Shown here in pieces: positions 1 to 5,019 of a stretch of 5,172 nt of DNA. The first letter of the stretch is position 1; each line of letters begins with the position of its first letter. A program made the position numbers and the translations under genes. This stretch comes from Syntrophomonadaceae bacterium (GTDB lineage: Bacteria > Bacillota_D > Dethiobacteria > DTU022), in assembly GCA_003551865.1 (NCBI GenBank), contig PUNU01000148.1, forward strand, positions 1-5,172. Direction: 5' to 3'. The notes under the pieces are model-generated. The model had not been told where the DNA came from, ran no database searches, and saw only the letters and a program-made list of their open reading frames with translations.

Positions 1-350
1 AGCTTCATGGAAAAGTTCTCAACAAAATAGGCGTCCACCAGGTGGTTTTTCCTGAGCGTGATGTCGGTCAAAAACTGGCCCACAGCCTGATTGCTCCGAC
101 CATTATCGATATGATCGAACTATCCGATGAATACAGTGTGGTAGAAGTTTCAGCACCCGATTTCATGATCAATAAATCTTTAAAGGAGCTGAATTTGCGG
201 GCCAAGCACGGGGTCAGTGTCATCGCTTTACGCCGCAACAACGGCGGTGACACCAATATATCCCCCGGTGCTGAGGATATTATTGAAGAACATGATGTTA
301 TTGTGGCCATCGGTGAAAATAAAGCTCTCAAAAAGATGGGGTGGATCTAG
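1..350 (+). CDS. ktrA: KtrA/TrkA-type potassium uptake regulatory subunit, 3' part only
   Basis: The reading frame is open from base 3 and ends with TAG at 348-350, so the window holds about the last 115 residues of a protein that is usually about 215-225 residues long. An internal GTG at 42 is not the start: the residues before it (LHGKVLNKIGVHQV) continue the family pattern. The visible part begins at the end of the Rossmann-like RCK_N (NAD/ATP-binding) domain, passes through the hinge motif VVFPERDVGQKLAHSL, and then forms a TrkA_C (RCK_C) domain from about IELSDEYSVVEV to the C-terminus, with the typical GKSL/NKSLKELNLRAKHGVSVIAL and EEHDVIVAIG segments. In the family this cytoplasmic subunit forms an octameric ring that gates a KtrB/TrkH potassium channel. 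It is separated from the next gene by 251 bases and a terminator, so it is unlikely to belong to the molybdenum operon. Ktr versus Trk naming cannot be settled without the partner gene. Confidence 0.9.
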   Translation, partial: LHGKVLNKIGVHQVVFPERDVGQKLAHSLIAPTIIDMIELSDEYSVVEVSAPDFMINKSLKELNLRAKHGVSVIALRRNNGGDTNISPGAEDIIEEHDVIVAIGENKALKKMGWI

Positions 351-483
351 GCTAAATAATTCTCATCTTGACTTGAAAAAATTTTAGGTCAGGAAGGAAA
401 ATTAAATTTTTAATCGAATAATATTTGTGATGTTAACAAGCATCAGTAATTGGATTATACAAAATCGATCTATTTCTTAAATC

Positions 484-513
484 AAACCCTCGCATTTCTG
501 GAAAGGGTTTTTT
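484..513 (+). terminator. Intrinsic terminator after the ktrA-like gene
   Basis: A 7-bp perfect stem AAACCCT (484-490) / AGGGTTT (504-510) with a 13-base loop is followed by further T residues (uninterrupted T run 508-513). It lies 130 bases after the ktrA-like stop and immediately before the palindrome and promoter of the next operon, so it probably isolates the two transcription units. The loop is longer than ideal, which lowers confidence. Confidence 0.6.
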
Positions 514-519
514 AAGAGC

Positions 520-547
520 ATCGTTATACTTGGACAAGCATAACGAT
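520..547. promoter_or_regulatory. 28-bp palindromic operator, ModE-box-like
   Basis: The arms ATCGTTAT (520-527) and ATAACGAT (540-547) are perfect inverted repeats. An inner pair CTTG (529-532) / CAAG (535-538) shares the same centre, so 12 of 14 base pairs of the dyad are symmetric; only 528/539 and the central 533/534 break it. From memory, the E. coli modA operator bound by ModE-molybdate has the same outer core, CGTTAT...ATAACG, with similar spacing. Placement over the -35 region and spacer of the predicted promoter, just upstream of a molybdenum cofactor and transport operon, fits repression by metal-loaded regulator. No modE gene is in the window, so the regulator is inferred. Confidence 0.7.
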
Positions 548-557
548 ACCGTATAAA
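530..557 (+). promoter_or_regulatory. Predicted promoter of the molybdenum operon
   Basis: A good -10 element TATAAA lies at 552-557. The best -35 candidate is TTGGAC at 530-535, giving a 16-base spacer; it is a poor match beyond TTG, as expected of a regulated promoter. Transcription would start near 563-565, leaving a leader of about 38 bases containing the ribosome binding site at 585-594. The -35 element lies in the centre of the palindrome and the spacer covers its right arm, so a bound protein would block RNA polymerase. Confidence 0.5.
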
Positions 558-601
558 AGACAAAGAGCGGCTGTCAATCCGGGCAAAGAAGGTGCATAAC
601 C

Positions 602-1636
602 ATGAAGTTGGAGCTGTTGGACACAGAAAAAGCGGTCGGCAAGGTGATCAGCCACGATATTACCAGGATCGAGAAAGGAAAGTTCAAAGGAGCCGCTTTC
701 AAAAAGGGACACCGTATTAAAGCCGAAGACGTAAACGCCCTGCTCAGCCTGGGCAAAAAACATGTTTATATCCTTGAACTGGAACCGGATGAGCTTCATG
801 AAGACGACGCCGGAGAACGTATCGCCGGGGCCCTGGCAGGATCCGGCCTGGAGCTCAACGGACCTTCGGAAGGGCGGCTTGATCTAAAGGCAGCCCACCC
901 CGGCCTGCTCAAAATCGACGTCGCCCGCCTGCAGAGAATTAACTGCATTTCCGACGTAGTAGTATCTTCCCTGCATAACAACACACCGGTTGAAACAGGT
1001 GAAACAGCCGCCGGGGCCAAAGTGATTCCCCTGGCCGTCAAGGAAGAAACAGTAACGGCAGTGGAACAGATATGCACCGAAGGACCCCCGCCTTTTGCAG
1101 TGCGCCCCTACTTAAACTTTAAAGTGGGAGGCGTAATTACCGGACAGGAAGTGGTGGAAGGCAGGATTAAAGACGGCTTTGCCCCCGTCCTGGCGGAAAA
1201 AGCTGCCCGCTACGGCCTGGAAAAACCGTTAATATCGTATACTTCCGACGACAAAAAGGCAATTGTTTCCGCAATCGAAGAACACCTGCACAACGGCTGC
1301 ACTATGATCGTCATCACCGGCGGGATGTCGGTAGATCCCGACGATGTCACCCCCGCAGCCATCAAGCAGTCCGGGGCGGAAATCGTCAAGTATGGAGCAC
1401 CGGCCCTGCCCGGGGCCATGTTTCTTTTAGCCTATAAAAATGAAGTACCGGTTATCGGTCTGCCGGCCTGCGCCATGTACTATAGGAATACGGTGTTGGA
1501 TATTTTACTCCCGCGCTTGCTGGCGGGAGAAAGAGTTAGTGCCGACGAAATAGCCGCCCTGGGCCACGGCGGTCTCTGCCGCCGCTGTGAAACCTGTGTT
1601 TTTCCCAGATGTTCTTTTGGCAAAAGCGGCCTGTAA
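602..1636 (+). CDS. MoeA-like molybdopterin-binding protein with C-terminal four-cysteine cluster
   Basis: Cytoplasmic protein of 344 residues, shorter than canonical MoeA (about 400), which inserts molybdate into adenylylated molybdopterin. It resembles the MoeA_like group of stand-alone molybdopterin-binding proteins. Residues 1-60 look like the start of a MoeA N-terminal region (AVGKVISHDI, FKKGHRIKAEDVNALLSLGKKHVYIL). The MoCF-type molybdopterin-binding domain spans about 175-310: VGGVITGQEVVEG (175-187), TGGMSVDPDDVTP (239-251), and PGAM...PVIGLPACAM (270-292). The family motif GLPGNP is here GLPACA (286-291), a notable change. The tail has C326-x2-C329-x2-C332-x4-C337, which could bind an Fe-S cluster or zinc; this is inference. 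The ATG at 602 is supported by AAGAAGGTG at 585-593, about 8 bases upstream. It is the first gene of the operon, behind the ModE-like operator. The exact activity (metal insertion, cofactor modification or sensing) is not certain, so no symbol is given. Confidence 0.88.
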   Translation: MKLELLDTEKAVGKVISHDITRIEKGKFKGAAFKKGHRIKAEDVNALLSLGKKHVYILELEPDELHEDDAGERIAGALAGSGLELNGPSEGRLDLKAAHPGLLKIDVARLQRINCISDVVVSSLHNNTPVETGETAAGAKVIPLAVKEETVTAVEQICTEGPPPFAVRPYLNFKVGGVITGQEVVEGRIKDGFAPVLAEKAARYGLEKPLISYTSDDKKAIVSAIEEHLHNGCTMIVITGGMSVDPDDVTPAAIKQSGAEIVKYGAPALPGAMFLLAYKNEVPVIGLPACAMYYRNTVLDILLPRLLAGERVSADEIAALGHGGLCRRCETCVFPRCSFGKSGL

Positions 1637-1639
1637 AGT

Positions 1640-1665
1640 TTGCCTGCTTAATGCGGCAACATTAA
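1640..1665 (+). other. Intercistronic inverted repeats (alternative RNA stems)
   Basis: Two overlapping inverted repeats follow the MoeA-like gene. One pairs TTGCC (1640-1644) plus GC (1646-1647) with GC (1653-1654) plus GGCAA (1655-1659), with one bulged T and a TTAAT loop. The other pairs TTAATG (1648-1653) with CATTAA (1660-1665). They cannot form together. No T run follows, so this is not a convincing terminator; a role in mRNA processing or stability is possible but not shown. Confidence 0.25.
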
Positions 1666-1694
1666 TATAGCTTCGGGGCATTAAGGGGCGATAT

Positions 1695-1724
1695 ATGCTG
1701 CCCGGAAAGGAAATCAAACAGTAA
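1695..1724 (+). CDS. Possible 9-codon leader peptide upstream of the DUF364 gene
   Basis: An ATG at 1695 is preceded by AAGGGG (1683-1688) at a 6-base spacing and reads MLPGKEIKQ before TAA at 1722-1724. The stop lies 2 bases before the TTG start of the DUF364 gene, an arrangement that would allow ribosomes to terminate and re-initiate. The spacing and the weak TTG start of the next gene are the only support; the tiny size means it may be chance. Confidence 0.25.
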   Translation: MLPGKEIKQ

Positions 1725-1726
1725 AA

Positions 1727-2488
1727 TTGGACGATAATACGCAAAAAACTTTATATGATCAACTGCTCTCGCTGATTAACGTGGTTATAAAACCCGGCAG
1801 TGCCCTGCTAAAAACTCCTGTCGAGGTTAAGCCTTTAAGCGCTGCGGACGCAATAGGCAGTCCCGGCGATTGGGATTACCCGCTTTTAAGGGGGAAAGAA
1901 GTGCTGCTGCAGGCCCGTTTAAAGAACAGCCCGGGGCAAGCATTTACCTCCACCCCGACTGATTTTGCGGGAACCCCGGAAGAGGCTTTTGCCCTGGATT
2001 TGAGCGCCAATAAAAACAGGGCCATTTTTATTGCCGTTCTCAACGCACTTCTGCATGAACTGGGCCTGATCGAAAAAACTGTCCACTGCCGGAATGAAGA
2101 GCCGGTAAAATGCGGAATGCAGATTGCCGCTGAACTCGAGCGGCGGTACGGCCGGGTGCGGTTGGGCATCGCAGGCTACCAGCCGGCATTGATCAACGCC
2201 TGCGCCGATCAGTTTGGTGCAGAGATGGTTTTTGTAACCGACCTCGGTGCAGACAACCTGGGAAAAACAATAAGCGGCATAGAGATCAGGGACGCCGTGA
2301 AAAAAACGCCGGATCTAATCGATAACAGCGACCTGCTGCTGGTAACAGGCAGTGTTTTCGTTAACAATACTGCCGAACCTTTTATTGAAGCCCAAAAAAG
2401 CAGTAAGCCGGTGGTATTCTACGGGACTACGGCTGTGGGAGCAGCCCGACTGATGGGTTTAACCCACCTCTGTCCACTGGCCCACTGA
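1727..2488 (+). CDS. DUF4213/DUF364 protein, putative heavy-metal chelation
   Basis: A 253-residue cytoplasmic protein with the two-domain layout of the DUF364 family (Pfam PF04016). In the family structure known from Desulfitobacterium, an enolase-N-like domain packs on a Rossmann-like domain to form a cleft with a suggested metal-chelating role; no reaction is established. Residues about 10-110 fit DUF4213. DUF364 then covers about 130-250: GIAGYQPALI (147-156), VFVTDLGADNLG (168-179), DLLLVTGSVFVNN (202-214) and PVVFYGTTAVGAARLMGL (228-245), ending LTHLCPLAH. The segment TVHCRNEEPVKCG (118-130) has C121 and C129, candidate metal ligands along with C249 (inference). The start is a TTG at 1727; GGAAAGGA at 1704-1711 is 15 bases away, longer than usual, and no ATG or GTG is in frame back to the stop at 1682. 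Its place between a molybdenum cofactor gene and a molybdate transporter suggests a role in Mo/W handling. Confidence 0.85.
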   Translation: MDDNTQKTLYDQLLSLINVVIKPGSALLKTPVEVKPLSAADAIGSPGDWDYPLLRGKEVLLQARLKNSPGQAFTSTPTDFAGTPEEAFALDLSANKNRAIFIAVLNALLHELGLIEKTVHCRNEEPVKCGMQIAAELERRYGRVRLGIAGYQPALINACADQFGAEMVFVTDLGADNLGKTISGIEIRDAVKKTPDLIDNSDLLLVTGSVFVNNTAEPFIEAQKSSKPVVFYGTTAVGAARLMGLTHLCPLAH

Positions 2489-2493
2489 GCAAG

Positions 2494-2500
2494 AGAGGTG
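2494..2500 (+). promoter_or_regulatory. Ribosome binding site overlapping the assigned modA start
   Basis: AGAGGTG at 2494-2500 is the only good Shine-Dalgarno match before modA, but it includes the GTG (2498-2500) that would be the first start codon. If this element is used at normal spacing, translation would begin at the in-frame CTG at 2507, six bases downstream. The choice changes the protein by only three residues and leaves the signal peptide intact. Confidence 0.45.
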
Positions 2501-3334
2501 ACAGACCTGCTTCCAGGCGGATCGAATTTTATTAAAATATTAGCCCTGGTACTCCTCTGCCTCATACCGACTGTTTTGGGATGCCCGGCCGGCGAAAATA
2601 CCGCTTCACCCGTCGGCTCCCCGGAAGAAAAAGGTGATACCCAAATTCTCGTCTACACCGCCGCCGGGGTCAAAGAACCGGTGGAAAAAATAGTGGAAGC
2701 TTACACCGGAGAGCGGCAGAACGGCGAAGCCATGATAACCTTTGTCTTTAACAATTCCGGCCGCCTGCTTGCCCAGGCGGAATTAAGCGGTAAAGGTGAC
2801 CTCTACATAGCATCCGATGACTTTTACATGAAGAAAGCGAAGCAAAAAAACCTGCTTGAAAAATGGGAGCAGGCTGCAGTTTTTATCCCCGCCATAGTGG
2901 TACCCCGGGGCAACCCGGCGGGAATAGAAGAATTGTCCGACCTGGCCAAAGAAGGGTTGAAAGTGATTCTCTGTGAAGAATCGGCGGCAATGGGCCGGGC
3001 GGCCGAACGATTGCTGCAAAAAAACGGGCTTTTCGAGGCAGTGTCCGGTAACATAGAAAGCCGGGTGACTACGGCACCGCAGGTCGCCCTCACCATTGCC
3101 CTCGGGCAGGGCGATGCCGGCATAACAGGAATCAACTCGGTGGGGGAAATGGAACATCGGGTAGAAGTTGTTCCCATACCGGAGGGACAAAACGTCACCA
3201 CCAAGATATCAATCGGGGTGCTTTCTTCAACAGAATTGCCCGAAGAATCGCTGGATTTAATGCAGTTCATACTGTCTGAAGCCGGCGAAAAGATATTTGA
3301 AGCTCACGGCTTTGGCCTGCCGGAACGGCAATAA
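2498..3334 (+). CDS. modA: ModA-like molybdate/tungstate-binding lipoprotein
   Basis: Extracytoplasmic solute-binding protein of an ABC importer, 278 residues. Residues about 11-28 are a hydrophobic signal segment ending in VLGC, a lipobox-like site with C29 as the predicted lipidated residue. The n-region has only one lysine (K13), so processing is likely but not perfect. The mature protein follows the ModA plan: ILVYTAAGVKEPVEKI (50-65), FNNSGRLLAQ (84-93), GDLYIASDDFYMKKA (100-114), QGDAGITGINSV (204-215) and a final GFGLPE. The ModA anion-binding serine in the first loop (AAS in E. coli) appears as G57, while S87 matches the second serine. The TTTST-type motif of TupA tungstate-binding proteins is absent, so the family is ModA/WtpA; Mo versus W cannot be told apart. 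The gene starts 9 bases after the DUF364 stop, so the two are co-transcribed. The GTG at 2498 overlaps the ribosome binding site, and CTG 2507 is an alternative. Confidence 0.85.
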   Translation: MTDLLPGGSNFIKILALVLLCLIPTVLGCPAGENTASPVGSPEEKGDTQILVYTAAGVKEPVEKIVEAYTGERQNGEAMITFVFNNSGRLLAQAELSGKGDLYIASDDFYMKKAKQKNLLEKWEQAAVFIPAIVVPRGNPAGIEELSDLAKEGLKVILCEESAAMGRAAERLLQKNGLFEAVSGNIESRVTTAPQVALTIALGQGDAGITGINSVGEMEHRVEVVPIPEGQNVTTKISIGVLSSTELPEESLDLMQFILSEAGEKIFEAHGFGLPERQ

Positions 3335-3378
3335 AATATAGTACGGTTTAATTTCTTCCTCCGGCAAACTAAAGACAA

Positions 3379-3400
3379 CCGGCGGGATTGCCCTGCCCGG
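3379..3400 (+). other. GC-rich hairpin between modA and modC
   Basis: CCGGCGGG (3379-3386) can pair with CCCTGCCCGG (3391-3400) over 8 base pairs with two single-base bulges (T3394 and one C), around an ATTG loop. It lies in the 96-base gap between modA and modC and is not followed by a T run. In ABC operons such hairpins often protect the upstream binding-protein mRNA or reduce expression of the downstream transporter genes; that function is inferred here. Confidence 0.4.
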
Positions 3401-3430
3401 CATACTATTAACGGGATGTGACAATAAGCC

Positions 3431-4066
3431 ATGTTGGAAGTCTCGATCATCAGGCAGTTTCCTCTTTTCACCCTGGAGACAAGCTTTTCCCTGGGAAAAG
3501 AAACGATGCTGCTTTGCAGCCCCTCGGGATCGGGTAAAACCACCCTGCTGCGCTGCCTGGCCGGGCTTGAACGTCCGGACAGCGGGCATATTCTATTAAA
3601 CGGCCGCCTCCTGTTCCATGAAAGGGGAGTAAATTTGCCGGCATCACTTCGCTCAATCGCCTTAATGAGCCAGGACAATACCCTGTTTCCCCATTTAACG
3701 GTAGGGCAAAACCTGCTATATTCACTGGCCCGAAACGATAACACCCCTCCCCTATATTATGAACTGCTGCGTAAACTTAATCTGACCGCATACGAACAAT
3801 GTTACCCGGAGACCCTTTCCGGCGGGGAAAAACGCCGGGTAAATCTTGGCCGCACCTTAATGCGCCGCCCTGATCTTCTTCTTCTCGACGAACCGTTCAG
3901 CGGCCTTGACGATGTGATGTGCGGACAGGTTGCCGCCCTGCTTGAGGATTACTGCCTCCGCCACCGCCCGGTTACACTGGTTGCCACCCATATCAGGCAG
4001 GAACTGCTCGGCTGGGCAAACTTCCGCTTAAACCTTTCAAACGGCAAGTCGGCCCAAGCTTCGTGA
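3431..4066 (+). CDS. modC: ModC-like ABC transporter ATPase, short form without MOP domain
   Basis: Cytoplasmic nucleotide-binding subunit of 211 residues that would power the ModB permease. All main ABC motifs are visible: Walker A SPSGSGKT (30-37), Q-loop Q81 in LMSQDNTLFPHLTV, signature LSGGE (129-133), Walker B LLLLDEP (149-155) with D153 and catalytic E154, D-loop GLD (158-160) and switch H187. Walker A starts with S30 where the family usually has glycine; the lysine and threonine that contact phosphate are intact. E. coli ModC has about 350 residues with a C-terminal MOP oxyanion-binding domain; here the protein ends about 24 residues after the H-loop, so that regulatory domain is missing. 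The ATG at 3431 has only a weak site (GGGATGTGA, 3413-3421). The molybdate assignment rests on its neighbours modA and modB, as the ATPase alone does not define the substrate. Confidence 0.85.
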   Translation: MLEVSIIRQFPLFTLETSFSLGKETMLLCSPSGSGKTTLLRCLAGLERPDSGHILLNGRLLFHERGVNLPASLRSIALMSQDNTLFPHLTVGQNLLYSLARNDNTPPLYYELLRKLNLTAYEQCYPETLSGGEKRRVNLGRTLMRRPDLLLLDEPFSGLDDVMCGQVAALLEDYCLRHRPVTLVATHIRQELLGWANFRLNLSNGKSAQAS

Positions 4067-4104
4067 GTTAAATGGCGCTATCAAAGCGGGAGGGAGGACT
4101 GTAA

Positions 4105-4881
4105 ATGCCCGTCAACTGGTTTAAGGCAGTTTTTTTCGCTGTTTTTCTTTTCCTCCTTCTTTTCGTCGCTGCGGCCTACGCTTCTCTTTTTATTTTTCTC
4201 CGGGGAAGTGACCTGTTCAGCATCTTCTCATCCGGGGCCTTTATTCAGCCCTTCGTGTTCAGCCTGCTCAGCTCCGTATCCGCGGCCGCCCTGGCCGGCC
4301 TGGTCACCATACCCGCCGCCTATGTGCTGAGCCGCTGCACTTTTCCCGGCAAGGAACTGGCCGAGGGAATCCTCTACCTGCCGGTTTTGGTCCCTCCCCT
4401 GGCCAGCGGCCTGGCTTTGCTGTTGTTATTCAGCTCTCCTGGAGGCCACTGGCTTGCCGAACGGGGCTTAAGAATTGTTTTCAGCCCCGCCGGAGCCGTC
4501 GCAGCCCAGTTTTTCATTGCCGCTCCTTTTGCCCTGCGCACAATCAAGGTGGCCATGGAAAAGGTGGACCCCGCTCTCGAAGAGGCGGCCTCCACCCTGG
4601 GAGACAGCCCGTTTCAAGTGTTTACCCGGGTTGTCCTGCCCCTGAGCCGAAAAGCGATTGCCGCCGGTCTTCTGCTGGCCTGGGCCCGGGCTATGGGCGA
4701 GTTTGGCGCGACAATAATGCTGGCCGGGGCCTATACCAGTTATACAGAAACCCTGCCGGTGGCGATTTTCCTGCGTTTTTCCACCGGGGAGCTGGAAACA
4801 GCCGCCGCCATGGCCGCCCTGATGATGCTGCTTTCGCTGATTATCCTCATCTTTACCCAGCGTTCGGCCGTGCTCCGGTAA
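4105..4881 (+). CDS. modB: ModB-like molybdate/tungstate ABC transporter permease
   Basis: Integral membrane subunit of 258 residues. Hydrophobic segments are at about 8-32, 50-75, 88-110, 128-147, 184-208 and 232-251. The cytoplasmic EAA loop that docks on the ATPase is clear at 159-179 (EEAASTLGDSPFQVFTRVVLP: EAA, then G, then LP). The segment RAMGEFGATIMLAG (195-208) and the later TETLPVAIFLRFSTGELE (214-231) are typical of ModB rather than of sulfate permeases (CysT/CysW), although those are the nearest relatives. The ATG at 4105 has the best ribosome binding site in the operon, AGGGAGG at 4091-4097, seven bases upstream. It follows modC by 38 bases and is the last gene of the operon; the gene order modA-modC-modB differs from modABC of E. 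coli. Confidence 0.9.
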   Translation: MPVNWFKAVFFAVFLFLLLFVAAAYASLFIFLRGSDLFSIFSSGAFIQPFVFSLLSSVSAAALAGLVTIPAAYVLSRCTFPGKELAEGILYLPVLVPPLASGLALLLLFSSPGGHWLAERGLRIVFSPAGAVAAQFFIAAPFALRTIKVAMEKVDPALEEAASTLGDSPFQVFTRVVLPLSRKAIAAGLLLAWARAMGEFGATIMLAGAYTSYTETLPVAIFLRFSTGELETAAAMAALMMLLSLIILIFTQRSAVLR

Positions 4882-4931
4882 GCGGCTTAAATAAGGTTGC
4901 TTGGGACTGTTCAATAAGAGAATCTTGATTG

Positions 4932-4972
4932 TGCAAGCGGTTTCCGAGTTCTTGCAGGCTGCTCGGCCTGCA
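4932..4972. other. Competing inverted repeats in the convergent intergenic region
   Basis: The 138 bases between modB and the minus-strand gene contain three mutually exclusive stems: TGCAAG (4932-4937) with CTTGCA (4951-4956), CCGAG (4944-4948) with CTCGG (4962-4966), and TGCAGGC (4953-4959) with GCCTGCA (4966-4972). The last is the strongest, with a 6-base loop. Neither strand has a strong T run after it, so it is only a weak candidate for a bidirectional terminator between converging genes. Nothing else recognisable lies in 4882-5019. Confidence 0.3.
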
Positions 4973-5019
4973 TGCTTTACAAAATGCTTTTATCTCCAAA
5001 ATATCCGGAACTATAAGCT

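Noticed and set aside
397..416. AT-rich inverted repeat ATTAAA/TTTAAT near 401-414
   Set aside because: It is composed only of A and T within an AT-rich spacer, has a 2-base loop, and cannot be separated from chance.
433..461. Promoter-like pair TTAACA (433-438) and TATACA (456-461) with a 17-base spacer
   Set aside because: Its transcript would start near 468 and run straight into the terminator hairpin at 484-513. The region is AT-rich, where such matches occur by chance, and a better-placed promoter lies at 530-557.
351..601. Molybdenum cofactor (Moco) riboswitch in the leader of the operon
   Set aside because: The predicted leader is only about 38 bases, and I see no extended set of conserved stems in 351-601. 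The DNA palindrome explains likely regulation better.
2783..3270. Long minus-strand open frames of 135 and 148 codons opposite modA
   Set aside because: They are antisense to a gene with clear ModA motifs, have no family-like motifs of their own, and arise from the GC-skewed codon pattern.
4881..4903. Weak hairpin directly after modB (AGCGGCTT with AAGGTTGCT)
   Set aside because: The stem needs three G-U pairs and has no T run after it, so it is not a supportable terminator.
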